A stretch of DNA of 64,000 nucleotides from positions 95,692 through 159,691 of the forward strand of contig JADNYJ010000087.1 in assembly GCA_015501075.1 (NCBI GenBank), given 5' to 3'. Below, one piece after another: positions 24,485 through 37,100 of this stretch. Under the pieces are notes generated by a model that made no database searches, was not told the origin of the DNA, and saw nothing but the letters and a program-made list of their open reading frames with translations. Source of the stretch: Gymnopilus junonius (taxonomy: Eukaryota; Basidiomycota; Agaricomycetes; Agaricales; Galerinaceae). The translations under genes were made by a program, and so were the position numbers. Positions within the stretch are counted from its first letter, which is position 1, and every line of letters starts with the position of its first letter.

Positions 24485-26177
24485 ATGATAATAGTGGCAC
24501 ACGACTTGAATGATTCCCAAAAGTTGAGCTCTGCCATCTGTGCGGGGATGAGTAAACAAAAGATTGGCGGATCTTTCACCTTATCTGCGAGTGATACACA
24601 CTTTTTCGAACTTACTCCTCACCCGTCATCATCAAGCATGACTCCAGTGTTGTCTCCAGGATTTTCGTCGTCATCTTCTCTGACCACCCCCTCATCAATC
24701 TCACGACAGCTTTCTTCGAATTCCGTACAAACACTAGCAGATTTTCTGGTATCTGCCTCCACCGCTCGTCTCGCCGAAAACAACGTTGAAGTCGTCAGAG
24801 AGGAGGGGCTACGCCATGCAAAGCTTAAATTAGACGCCAGGTGAGAAGGTTTTGCTCAATTCACGTTTGTTCAGCTCCCGTCATTGGCAGCTCAACAGAA
24901 AACAACATGGATGAGGGAATCATGGTCCGGTTCTGTTACTAGTCTGCCGACATTCATCTAACGCGTTCTTCTTTTCTCTTCAAGACACTATAAGAAGTCG
25001 CAATTCAGTCTTCAGCTGCTCGAAATTCTTCGAAATTTACACATTCGCACATGGTCAACAGCTCAAATCTCACCAGAAGACATCATTATCCGTAAAGTTT
25101 CTGGGGCACTCACCAATGCCGTCTTTTTCGTGTCATGCCCAACCGTTCCGGCTGCCCGCACACTCTTACTACGAGTATACGGTTCATCTTCCGGTTGTCT
25201 TATTTCTCGACCACGAGAACTCCATATCCTTCATGCTCTTTCATCACAGTACAAGATTGGTCCTCGAGTTTATGGAACTTTTGATAACGGAAGAATTGAA
25301 GAGTATTTTGATTCAGTCACCTTGACTGCGGCTGAAATTCGTGATCCACAAACCAGTCAATGGATTGGCGCACGAATGGCAGAACTTCATTTTGTCGATA
25401 TAGACGTTGTCTATGGAACAGATTCACTCAATTCAAATGAAAGCCGTCACTTTGAAACAGTGGCAAATATTTCTTCTTGGCTAGGTCCAGCAGAGGAAGT
25501 GCTCAAGTTACCTGGTGTCGATAGCGCCATTGTACACAAGCTGGACTTACCTAGATTCAGAGCCGAATGGGAACGGTACCTTACGTGGGCCTTAAGTCGA
25601 CCTCATACATTTGGTACTAGACGAGTATTTGCTCATAATGACGCTCAGTATGGAAATTTACTGAGACTCAAGGACGGCAGCGAAGGCCTGGACGAGCATC
25701 GCCAAGTCAGTATCTTCTTTTTCGGATAGAAAATCTTTCATTCACCAATTTAATCTCAAGATCATCGTCGTCGATTTTGAATATGCAGGCCCAAATCCAG
25801 CTGCCTATGACATTGCGAATCATTTCCATGAATGGACAGCAAACTATCACTGTTTAACTCCACATGTCCTTACGCCATCAAAATATCCGACGATTGAAGA
25901 GCGTCGTAATTTCTACGATTCTTATATTCGACATGCGGCAATGTTGGCAGAAGACCCTGGATTGAATGAGATGGACCTTGCGGATAGGATTGCAGAGTTA
26001 GACAGGGACGTTCTTATCTGGGGCGCTGCCTCCCATGCTGGTTGGGCCATCTGGGGGATCGTGCAAGCGAGGGAAGATGTGGAAGCAGGTGTCACCGAGC
26101 CGGAGTTCGATTATCTCGGTTATGCCTTCGGTAGAATGGCAGCTTTCCGTAAGGATTTACAGCGATTTGGAATCTAA
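24485..26177 (+). CDS. choline/ethanolamine kinase family protein
   Basis: Phosphorylates choline or ethanolamine with ATP, first step of the Kennedy pathway to phospholipids, in the cytosol. The first ATG in frame is at 24485; another at 24548 is possible. A Ser/Thr-rich N-terminus of about 90 residues precedes an intron near 24842-24985. The kinase domain has IRKVSGALTNAVFFV (ATP-loop region), RTLLLRVYG with GCLISRPREL, GPRVYGTFDNGRIEEYF, then the Brenner motif FAHNDAQYGNLL, and, after an intron at about 25706-25763, VVDFEYAGPNPAAYDIANHF, the choline-kinase motif. WGIVQA and DYLGYAFGRM close the fold. All catalytic residues are visible. Choline versus ethanolamine preference cannot be read from the sequence. 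Confidence 0.92.
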
Positions 26178-26777
26178 TGTCCTGGCTTTTATTGGTATTC
26201 TACGCTGTCTTTCTTGCTTAATGTTTTCGGGAATCATTAGACCGTCACCGGTTATCCGGCTCTTTCACAATAATGTTGCGTAATTTTTGATATAGAGTAG
26301 AAATCGACTCACTACCAGATCCTAGGAACGATATACTAAGAAATAATTTAAGGATACTGAATCATAATTGAATTGAGTGGAATAAAAACATGATGTTAGC
26401 CGACGACGATTGCGATGTAAGAAAGAAAGAATAACGTAGAACTAAGTAGTGGTGAAGAATCAGGGTCTTGTAGCAAGATCGGACGCAGGTCGTGAGGGTC
26501 GTTTTTATACGGAACAGGTGGAGAGAGAAAGAGTTAGAAGGAAGAGAAAGTCGAGACGCAGAGGGTTACTGTAATGTAAGCGTGTACGTTGCAGGATCCA
26601 ACCTAATGGAGGGTAAAACAGAAAAAAAAAGCTATAGCACATTTCAAATCACAGCAGCGATACAAAATGTCCGACCACGCGGGCAACAAGAAAAGAAAGG
26701 GAAATAAAACAGATGTAGAGACGATGACGATGGAGATGGGCAATGAAAAGATGAAGTTCATAAATCAGATCCAAAAA
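26178..26777. other. convergent intergenic region
   Basis: About 600 bp of A-rich sequence between two convergent genes, most likely both 3' UTRs. No gene seen. Confidence 0.5.
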
Positions 26778-29580
26778 TTAAACCCAGTTTTTCTCGTGGA
26801 GACGCGTCGATCCCACTGCTAGCTCAGTGCTAGACCAGGGCGAGTTCGACATAATCTCCCCAGCAGCATTCGTTGCATGGGGGTAAGCAGACGCGGTCGA
26901 GAGGTGGCTACTCCGTGTGATACTGCCCCAATTACCAGCGCTGCCAGCACGGACATGGCCATTGCCTCTCGCCGGTGCTGGCTGGACATTGTCATTTATG
27001 TTGTGCCCAAATGCGTGGCCGGAAGCCGGAGGCGATGGGCTAAAGTTAAGGTCTACATCCGAGCCGTTGAAGGAATGACGAGGGTTGGAATTTGTAGTAG
27101 ACGAAGTGCTATTCTTCTTCTGATGCTAGTAAAGTATCTAGATTTGAGTACCCCTGTTCAGACGATTTTGTTTAATTGATTTCTTACATTTGGATAGCCC
27201 ACGATCTCCATTCTAGCAAGATTGTGCCTCCCCAAGTCTGGGCCAGCGGTGACAGGCGCAGGCGACTTGGCTGTGATATGCTCAGGGGCAGGAAGTAGGA
27301 TACCGTTACTTGCGAAAGAGGGGTAAGCAGACTTGTTCTGCTTCATAGACACGCCATCCAAGACAGTAGTGTCCACTCTCAGAGAGCCGGTGGGCGGACG
27401 GGTAAACTGGAAGCCGTTAGAGGAGTTGGCATCTACGGGTGTAGACGTGCTGTTTGTCGAGGACTCCTGTTGGGAACGTTGGATTCTGGAGAGAAGGGAA
27501 ATAGACGCCGAGGTATCAGGGTCGCTATTTGAGCGTTCACGGCCATCCGACTGAGGCTGAGGAGGCGTATTCTCAGCTGCACCAGCGGTCGCCGGAGTAT
27601 TGGCCGACGATAACTCCGTGTGAATGAAACAACATCTCTTGCCATACGGACAAGAGCCAGAAACCCAGAACGTCTTGGTAGGATGGTCAGTATAGTTACT
27701 TATCAAGCAACTGAGAAAGCCAGTACCTTGCAAATTTCAGTCTTGTACTAAGGCGAAAATATCAGACAAATTGAAGGACTAACAGAAATGGATAAATTTT
27801 ACCTTGGGGTGCCTCTGCACTTTACGAAGCTCATCTTCACCATGAGCAAACTGGCACTTGGCGCCATACCGACAAGTTCCCTTTTCTTCCCAGCTGCGGC
27901 AAAGCTCAGTCTTGTACAAGCCTAGTTTCCTGTTGTTGGCGCTGGGACCAGTCGCCCCTGAGGAGCTCGTCGGACTAGCGACACCGGAATCAATAGGAGG
28001 ATTCGGGGTAGCAGGAGCAACATTATAGGAACCAGTATACTGCGCTTGGAGACGTGCAGCCATAGCCTGTTGCACGACCAATTCCTGGGGTGCGTAATAC
28101 TGATTCGGGTACAATGGCATCGCCTGAGGCATGCCAGGTTGGAACATGCTGGGGTTGAAGGTCTGCATGTTGCTATTGAGCAGCTGAAGGGCAGCAACGT
28201 CACGTATCGCGGAAGGATCGGACGCAGAGTGATGATGATTACCACGGAAGACGTTGTGCTGCTGCTGCACACGAGTAACTGCTGGATGATTCTCGTGAGG
28301 CGGGCCTGGGAGCATCATCTCGTAAAGTTGTTGCGTATTGCCAAGCGATAGGTGAGACGTATGTGCACCTGCATAGCCGAGAGCCTGGGGAGTAGGACCC
28401 TGCGGCGCGAAGTTTCGATTCGTTTGACGATAATTCATGGGAGGAACCGCATTAGTGGGCCTGGAAAACTGTGGTGGGGTAGGACCTCCAGCGACATTGT
28501 TCAAAACTACATGATTAACGTGGGGCGGAACGGAGGCAAAATTTCGCTGCTGCTGTGCAGAATTGTAATCTAATGGAACGTCGTCACGATCGTTAGCCTG
28601 TTGGAGCTGTGGATTAGGGTAATTGAACGCCTGTTGAGGAATAGGTCGATGAACCTGGTTGCTGAGGGAAGGATACGATAATTGTTCGGCATTTTGTTCA
28701 CGATACTGGTTTTGTGACCATTGCTGTTGCATTTGTAGTTCATGGTCGTTATCGCCGACCTGTTGTAAGCGGCGCAAATCGGCACTGGAGAGTCCGCCAC
28801 TGAAAGAGTGCGGTCTTTCTTTTGCTTCTGCTGATGGTGCCCCAGCGCTCTTTAAAGGAGGATGCGCTAACAAGGCGTTTCCAGAAATGGAATCACGAGA
28901 ACTGGAAAATGTGGTGTCGGCCGAGGATCCCCTGGAGTGAGAAATTGGGTGCTCTGGAACTTGAGGAGACGATCCGACACTGGTATTGGAGGATGAATCC
29001 AACGGGCTAGAATCGTTGATTGAGTTCATTGCCGCAGCCAGCTTAGACTTTGGAGGTGTACGAATGGGAGCTCGGGCATCGCCATTCTCCGGGGTGACAT
29101 CACCGATCTTTAAGCGACCAATGTTGTCGGCGAGGTCCCAAGTCGCAAGATCAACGACCTGTCCGCTGGGGGTGAGACGCCAGCGGCGACCATCACCCGC
29201 TACGGCTGAGCCATCAACCTTTTCTGCAGTACGAGAGGGCATGTTGGAACTGTTTATAGTGGGCAGTTTCTTCAAAGTACGAGGCAAGGGACTAGGAGTG
29301 GTATCTGCTTGAACAGTGGTATCTGAAATCGATTCTTGCCAATTCTAAACGTCAAATCAGCAGAGAAAAATGAGCAAAAAGTGTCAAGAACACGTGGCGG
29401 GGCTGTGGGCGGGCGCACCTCAAAACCGACTTTGGTGTTGGGGTCGTGGGGATAGAACCAGCCAAATGAATCTTTGAAGACTTGGGTGCGGGGAGAAAGA
29501 GAAATGTAGGATAATAGTTCTTGAGCGGGCAGGGTGTACTGAGGGGTAGTTGATGATGAATTCGTGACTGTATCGTACAT
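26778..29580 (-). CDS. CCCH tandem zinc-finger RNA-binding protein (TIS11/TTP type)
   Basis: Probable AU-rich-element mRNA-binding protein promoting mRNA decay, by family. Exon 1 starts at 29580 ([37 protein letters not shown]). An intron at about 29346-29420 leads to a long exon with [18 protein letters not shown], then a 400-residue Gln/Asn/Pro/Ser-rich region. The first finger is [18 protein letters not shown] then AKCQFAH, C-x8-C-x5-C-x3-H. The second needs a 21-nt exon at 27727-27747 coding YKTEICK, followed by [18 protein letters not shown], again C-x8-C-x5-C-x3-H. Both YKTE lead-ins, which bind RNA bases in this family, are conserved. A Ser/Pro-rich tail ends at 26778 after one more intron near 27125-27190. 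Linker length between fingers fits the CTH/TTP subfamily. Confidence 0.92.
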
Positions 29581-31114
29581 TTACTGCGGGTCAGAACAGC
29601 GTTCTTGAGGAAAGAAATGGAGAAACAGAACACAGAAGCACTGACCAAGTAAATTAAAGACCTGTTGTGATTCCGATGCTGATTGCGAGATAAAAAGTAG
29701 AGTACGAACGCGGAGGATATGTGTTAGATAGGACCTCTTTGCAGCAGAGTGGGCGCAGGGACGGGGAGATAGGTATAAAAAAGCAAGTAGACGTGAAGGA
29801 AAATCGTGAGTATCGTGTCTTGAGGATAAAAGAGGACGGGGAGTGATGTGAGGAGAAGGCGAGGCAGGGGGCAGGCGTCCGCTCAACCTTTTTGATCGCG
29901 GCAACGTGCCCTTCTTAACCTCGGCTTTCCCCAACAATTTATCACGTCAGCCGTGTCCCAGTAATCCGCTCCTCTATCGATGGATGAATGTAAACCACCG
30001 CCGTCCTGAAAGCACTGACCGTTGTTCCAGCCATCTCTCAGTCTGTCCTCTCCGTTCGTTACCTATTTCGGTCCCAGTTCACACTCCGATGAGAGCATCG
30101 ATGTGAAATAAAACACGCCGCAGATTATCACCCCAAGTTCCTATGGTCACCGCATATTCTTGTCTTCTGCAGCCATCATCGATTGTGACGATCTGCATTC
30201 TCAGAAACTCAACTATGGAGGCTTCATCGGTAGGACCCTGTCTGATCTTCCATTTTGCAGCCTCCTGAAATGCTCACCAAGCCTTCTCCAAGTATCATGT
30301 GGATTTTAAACCCCGCGAAATTGGTTACCGGACTCGCTCTAACAAAAGACAAAAAGGAATAATCTATGACGAATGGCAGCTTTGTTTATTCTTATAGCCA
30401 CTTTAACGACCTGATCTTTCTCTGTGTTCAAAGAAGAGGTGTTTCGCACCTGATCCTCGAAGACAATCTACGATGATCTACTTAATGATACACTGGGCAT
30501 GATTTTTTTTTGTCTTAAACCATCGTTAATACCGCGGTCACCACAATTTCAACGTAGTACATAACCTAGCCGTAACCACTCATACAAAGTACTCCGGACT
30601 CGAGAGTTACGTACAAGAATTCGCAGATTTTTTTTGGAGATCTGTTGGTCAATGCCGTCCTCTATCTTTCAAGGAGACCGCTATCACGGATAGTGAACTG
30701 GGCAAATAAAACTTCCAGATCTACGGGACCCTGCAGTCCATGGAACATCTAATCTGATTTCATTAGCAATGGACCAAGTTAATTTTCCCTTCAGGAGCTG
30801 AGACCAAGACTAAGAGGTCCGAAGTCCAACGACGGAACTTCGCGTTCCAAAGGTGAAGGGTTAGTGGCATGTTTTACACGCGGCAACCACTTGTCAAGAT
30901 CCATGATTCTGCATCGATAAACTGATCCTTCTCAGAACTCAGGGAGGAGAAATGACATCGATGAGAAGATCGTTCAAGTTTATGGGGAGGCGATGAATTG
31001 AATTCGTACCCGACGGTAGACAACTCATATCATAGCCCATCGGAAGCATCGGATGAGAAACGAATCGATTTCATTTCAATAACAATATAATATGTACAAC
31101 AAAACAGCAAAAAT
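29581..31114. other. 1.5 kb without a recognised gene
   Basis: Upstream of the CCCH gene. The near part should be its promoter and 5' UTR; a TATA-like TATAAAAAA lies near 29774. Further left (30100-31114) I see no coding signal, and this part includes the BLM10 3' UTR. Confidence 0.45.
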
Positions 31115-34100
31115 TTACGCATCTAGGAAATCCAGTCAATCGATAGCCCATAGACAAGGCGCATTAATACTCACAGTAAGACGTTCCAACGAGCATTGTC
31201 GAAAGGCTTTGCAACTGATCTTCATCAAATAAGAGTTGATCCTTGTGCCATGTATCCTGGAAGCAGGGTCAGTTATAAATTGCCGTCATGGACGTTTAAA
31301 TCGTACCTGATGGGTCTAAGAAAAAAAGCAATCAGAGTTTAGGTGCAAGGTCATTACGAAAGAGGAGTGCTACTCACTTTTTTGAATTCGGATGCGCACT
31401 TGCGAATGGTAGTCGAGATCGGGGGCGGGTCTGCAGCATGTGGAGCCAAAACTTACAGAAAAAATTTAGACAGCTATCTATGAGCTTTCATCAAACGTAC
31501 TTTCGGTAAGCGAGGGCATCCAGGGTTCAACGGAATACGGCTGGCTTTCAATCAATGCACAAATTCCGAGTATGGCCGAATGCAGAGCCTTAAGAGACTC
31601 TGCATATGAAGGATCGCGCCTTGCAGGCAGGGGAGTCTTTTTCGCGAGAGCCACAAATCGATTCTGGTAGCGCGGTTTAGACTCAGCTTGATAAAACAAA
31701 CGGGAAGCTACACACCTTCAATGGTATTATGCTTTGTCTCTGCGAGCACCTGACCACTCCCGAAAGGACTTTTGAAGCCATTTCCCGTACCTCGATATTC
31801 TCATCGGATAAGCAAACTAGGAGAATGTCCATGACCTTTGCAATGCCGTCTTGTGAAATAGACAGAAGATTTCTATAGAAGAACACGACCAAAGCAGGTA
31901 AAGCGTGGAGGCGAATTCTCCAGGACTGCAAATATGCATTCAGACATGTCGGCTAGCTCAGATTTTTTAATTTCCCTTACCGTCGATAGCTTGACAGCAC
32001 TGACAAAGTTATTCAAAATGGCGTCGATGTACTCTGGTGGAGGAGTGACCGCCGAAAGGATATAAAGAACAGCCGAGCTGTACGCTTGCAGGTCTGAGCT
32101 ATCGCTGAGTTCCGACATGCGAAGTATCTCAGGCCTGTAAAATAATAAATAAGTAGATGGAAATTTCCTGCGTTTAGTCAGGGCACTTACATGAGTGCGA
32201 CAGCGTAAGGGAGCATAAGGCTTGCCGTTGGGCCATGAGCTGACACCCAGATCCACTGAAGAACTAATAAAATGTCAGAAATAGTATCGTTTATGGTCAA
32301 ATCACCCTACGGGTAAGTCCAACTTTGTCATACTAATAGAACCAAGTCAGCAGAGGACACCCGAAAAAGATATATTCATTTACCTCTGATTGGTTAACAC
32401 GAGGTGGAGGAAGGCGCTCTTCTCTCCATGTAGGGAACTTCGCCAAGATGTCTGACACGTAGTTCATATACGGACCATCGCTAGAAGACTTAAGGCAACT
32501 TGTAAAAACACACGACGGAGGTAGCATCATACCGAATCTTCAAAGGATCTTTTTGTTCATGACAGGCGATTAACAAGTCTTCTGTGCTTCTGTACCAGGG
32601 TTGCCATTGGCTACTCATAATTGAGTAAAGGCCTGCACAGACATGCTGTCTGATCTTTAGAGAAGTCAGACATGTTTGATTAAATTTTAAGCCTGATTAA
32701 GTTTACTACCTCTGCGTATCCGGAGTTGGTATTCTCGAATAGTAACTTGATATAAGGCCCAGCAAGAGGGTTGAAGTATAGTCCGAGTGCCTCGACCAAT
32801 ATGCCAAACAGGCAGAGTGGTTTCGTCACTGAGCAAATGCATGAAATTCTGCATTAGACAATAAATTCAAGAACGTACTTTCGAACGCAGAGTCCCCGTT
32901 AAATTCAAGGGGAAGAGAAAGTAACCAATCAATCAATGGTTTATTCCTACGTGGATCACGTTTTTGCAATAAGTACTAAACTCAATGTTAGCTGGCGGAC
33001 AATAAATTTCGCAACTAGTTACCTGGAAAACTCCTTCCCAAAAAGACAGAGTTTCAGGCTTGATTTGGGTCACGATGCGATCCAGCCTGCTGGTGGTCCA
33101 ATTCCAAATTCTGTCCGATGCGCTTGGGGGCCAATGCTTAGATCCTAATTCGATCCAAGCATGAGAACGCAATGGAATACTCCAAGCACTACGCAAGCAC
33201 TTACCACGTAGAACTCCACTTAACATCTCAGCAGCAGCTCGTTGCTTGTGCTTATCAGTGTCAAAAAGAAGAGAGTCTATGAGCTGAAGATGGGCTTCCA
33301 CGCCCTTGTCTCCGAATATTTTGGCTGAAGGACAGGATGGCATTAAAATAATGAAAAGGCCTGAAAGTGAGCTGCCTTACTTATATATTTGAAGAAGAGG
33401 GCATTGTCTGAACGGAAGTCCAAGTTGCTGCCTTCCTTGCCTGACTCTTCACTCCAAAGTGTTGAAAGCGTCTCAATATATCCTGCTTTCGAGATAACAG
33501 CTTGGATAGCAGTGAGACAAGGTAAGGACTCAGTTTCCCATGATAAAGGTTGGTCTCCATCATCGACAGGCGTGTATGCCTTGATTTTCTTAGTCCATGT
33601 TAAGAATCCAGTATTGATTTTGTCGTAATAATATCTGCAGGAAGTTGCTATTAGCAATGCTACTGCAAGTACAATGAGATGCTTACCCATCAGTTGACAG
33701 AGGCTTGTGAATCGTTTGAAGGAACTCTTCTGGGTTGCCGACGTCTACTTCCCGAACCAAAGGATTTCTCCACTCATCCAACCAGAGACCCTCGGCTGAT
33801 CTGGAATAGCTTCTGATTTTGATGAATGACAAAAGCTTTACAGTGGCTCTGGGGAGAAACATATCTTAGCATTGTTATTGTTGTGCGCGAATGGAACGAA
33901 CTTTTGTACAGTAGCCCGAAGAGTAGGTTGCGGACTGATCGCTTGTGTCAAAAGGAATTTCGCTATGTCTGGGGATGGGGGAACATCCCTCCGTAAAAGA
34001 CTGTACATGAAACGAGCTGCCGTCTGTACATAGCGCCACTGGGGAAAGGGTGAGGACTGGAGAGCCGCATTTAGCAACTTGAAGCTTACATGTGTTGCAG

Positions 34101-37100
34101 ATCTTGACGCAAGTTCAAGAATCGAAGTGACCTTATAGCATATATGAGTCGACTTGCTTAAGAAGTAAGAAATAAGCATACCGTGTCGGCGTAGATAGCC
34201 TCGCGTCTTGAGATGCGTACTGCCGATTTCTGTAAGGATGCCCTTAGAAGATCCCCGTCAATGAAAGAGGGCGAAAATTCGGCTTGAAGGTCAAGGAGAG
34301 CTTGTTCTATACGAGGCGTACGCAAAATATATGCGTCCGTTTGTGTTGCTTCTTCGCTGAGATGACCGATGCAGTCTTGACTGACACTACTAACAAGTTT
34401 TTGAATGGAAGGCTGGTCATAAAGGTGAGCTTGTCTACCGAAGCATAAAATCGATCGAGTCTTACCTTTTCCTCGTGCTGACATTCCAAAAGAGACATCA
34501 AGTACTGCTTATGGAACGTTTGATCTACGGTAAATTTGTTAATGAACGTCAATGCCTTGATTTCGTGCGACTGACCAGCCAGGGCATAGGCAGCTGGACG
34601 GGTTTGAAATGGTTAGTAACATGATATTTGACATGACATCGTGGAATTACCTATGCCTTTGTTTCCGAGGATATATAGAGCACCTTTCATCCTATCCGGA
34701 TCATTGCCTTTTTCAAGGGCTTTGAACAGTGCAGGTAAAATATATCGAGTGGAACGGACATAGTACTACCAGGGGTTCAAAACTTGCTGCTTCTGAAACA
34801 GACCGACATTCACTCACCCCTGTTATGTTATGAAGTACTGCTTGTGCTTGGCTGTGAACAACTATGAGCAGTGGTTTAAGAACCTGTGAGAGGCTTACCG
34901 TCGAACTCTAGTATACTGGGACACTGAAAGTTCAACAAGCTCGTCAAGTAATCTGTCGTCCAACTCTGAACGCCGGCGGTACAACGAATGCATGTAGACA
35001 CGGCCGCTATGATAGACGTGCGCACGCTTAACAAAAACCAAGCGTGAGTTATCTTTCTGTCGGACCCAAGATCGATTGATGCTACAGTAGGCATGAGTGC
35101 TTATCATGAAAGAAACAGCTGTTTGCTCACTCTCTGGCTTGAGCGTAATTCTTCTGCAGAGAATCGAACTCATTTCGATTCAACCCATATGACAAAAGAT
35201 AGGTGTCAATGGCCCTTGTGACTCCAATGACGGCGTCAATGTGATCTTCGCCATTGATAGCTTGTCTGAAGGCAGCAGCAGCATGTAAAACAACTCGACC
35301 AAATTGCTCTCGTTGAGCAGCAACCTTCTGGTATCGCGGATCAGTAGGGTCAGTCAGAGTAAATCCAGCTTGGACGTCCAAATGGGAGACTATTAATTCT
35401 GAAAGTTCGTGGTCAACATTTAGACACGGATTAACAACGTTCTTCGATTGCTCTTTGAGAAGGGTGGGTAAGCCACCCCATACCGCACGACAAGCATGGA
35501 GATAACTGGAAGCGTGTGTGAGCGAGACACTAATGGCAAGTAAAATGTTGGAAGTACCGGCAGAAATCATTGCGTCCTACATTATCCCACTTGTTACTGG
35601 TCTCGATCAAGGACTCGACGAGCTTCAGAGCTGGTTCGGCCACACGATTGATTATCTCCAGGGCAAATGCAATTTCCTCCTCGCTTGGAACTGAAGGGAC
35701 CGTTAGATGGTTTTACAGGAGTTAGCACTATCATGCGTACCATGCCATTCGATCACAACGTCCTGGGCTTCGTATAGCTTACCCCAATTCAGGGAGTGAT
35801 TTTTGTCAAAATCTAGAGAACGTGAGTGCTAGGAATCTGAAGAACCTAATCACTTACGAGGATCCTCCCATTCTTGCGTATTGACAAAGCGAGTATTCAG
35901 TGGGTATGTGCCACCAATGGTATTTAAGATGCGAGTGATCAAACGTCCAGTACCGGTATAACCCCTTTCGCTCTTGGTCTTTTCAACAAGGATGGTAAGT
36001 AACCTAAGGATCTGGCGCCTGTGGGGCAGCAGCTGATTGGGCCCAGCGGTCAGCGAAGGAAGGAAGAAAATATGATTACCAACTTACTGCAGATCCTCCA
36101 TTGCCTAGGCATCCGCGAAGAATGGCCATATCTAGTTCAACAGTTAGACAAGTCCAAAAAGGAAAAAGGTCTAAAATGACGAAAGTGATATAAAGATGAC
36201 TGACTCCAATGTAATGTTGTGTCGGAAGGGACCGCGGCATGAGTGGATGTGGTGCGAACACTCGAAGCTCCATGCTTAAGTTCATCTTCGATTTGTGTCA
36301 CGCAGTGGGGCAAGAACTTCGCTATCGTCTTCTCTGGACGGATACGAGCGAGGCAAGCAACCAGTTGTCCGAAGGCACGGACTGCATTTGATTTAGCATT
36401 AGTGGTTGCATACTCATAAACTAGGTTGAGAACTAGGTCGAATAGTTGGTCAGACAAGTGAAGGCAAATCACGTCTAGCATGCTTTTGATAGATTTGAGC
36501 ACACTCTCTTCTTGTTTTCCTCCTGTGGTGTTTTTCCTGCCTCCTTCCTCGGGCAAGTTCTCGTAAAGAGCAAACACTCGGCGGAACAGGGACACCAACC
36601 AGTCTGCCAATATCAATCTTTAATGTCTGCTCTTTACCATGCTTGAAACACACACCTGCGAACCCTGCTGTACTATCCCGAACCAAAGACCTTTCTTCGC
36701 TTTTACTGAGCCGAGGGACGTCTCCAACCTCTATACCTTCTGGTAAGCGATCTGTATCATCGACGTCCATCCTTTCATCTCCAGGCCCATCACCGGATAG
36801 GGAGAAGCCTGACTGAGAAAGGTCGCCAACCTTAATGTGCTGAACCACAGCTACAATAAACATGGTCGCACAGACTGTCTTGACCGGATCGTTCTGGCTC
36901 ATGTTTACAGCCATTCTGCGGAAGGAACTAGAAGAGGGGAAGAACTTACAAGATCGATGCCGGGGATGCAAAGTTCCAATAAAGGCATTATGTGCTTCTG
37001 ACCTCCAAGCCAGACTTGTTCGCTAGCTAAAGGCCGACTGACACCCGAAAGCATGCTTAAGACTGCAGTCGTCCTATGAGTTTCATTGACAACCTCCAAC

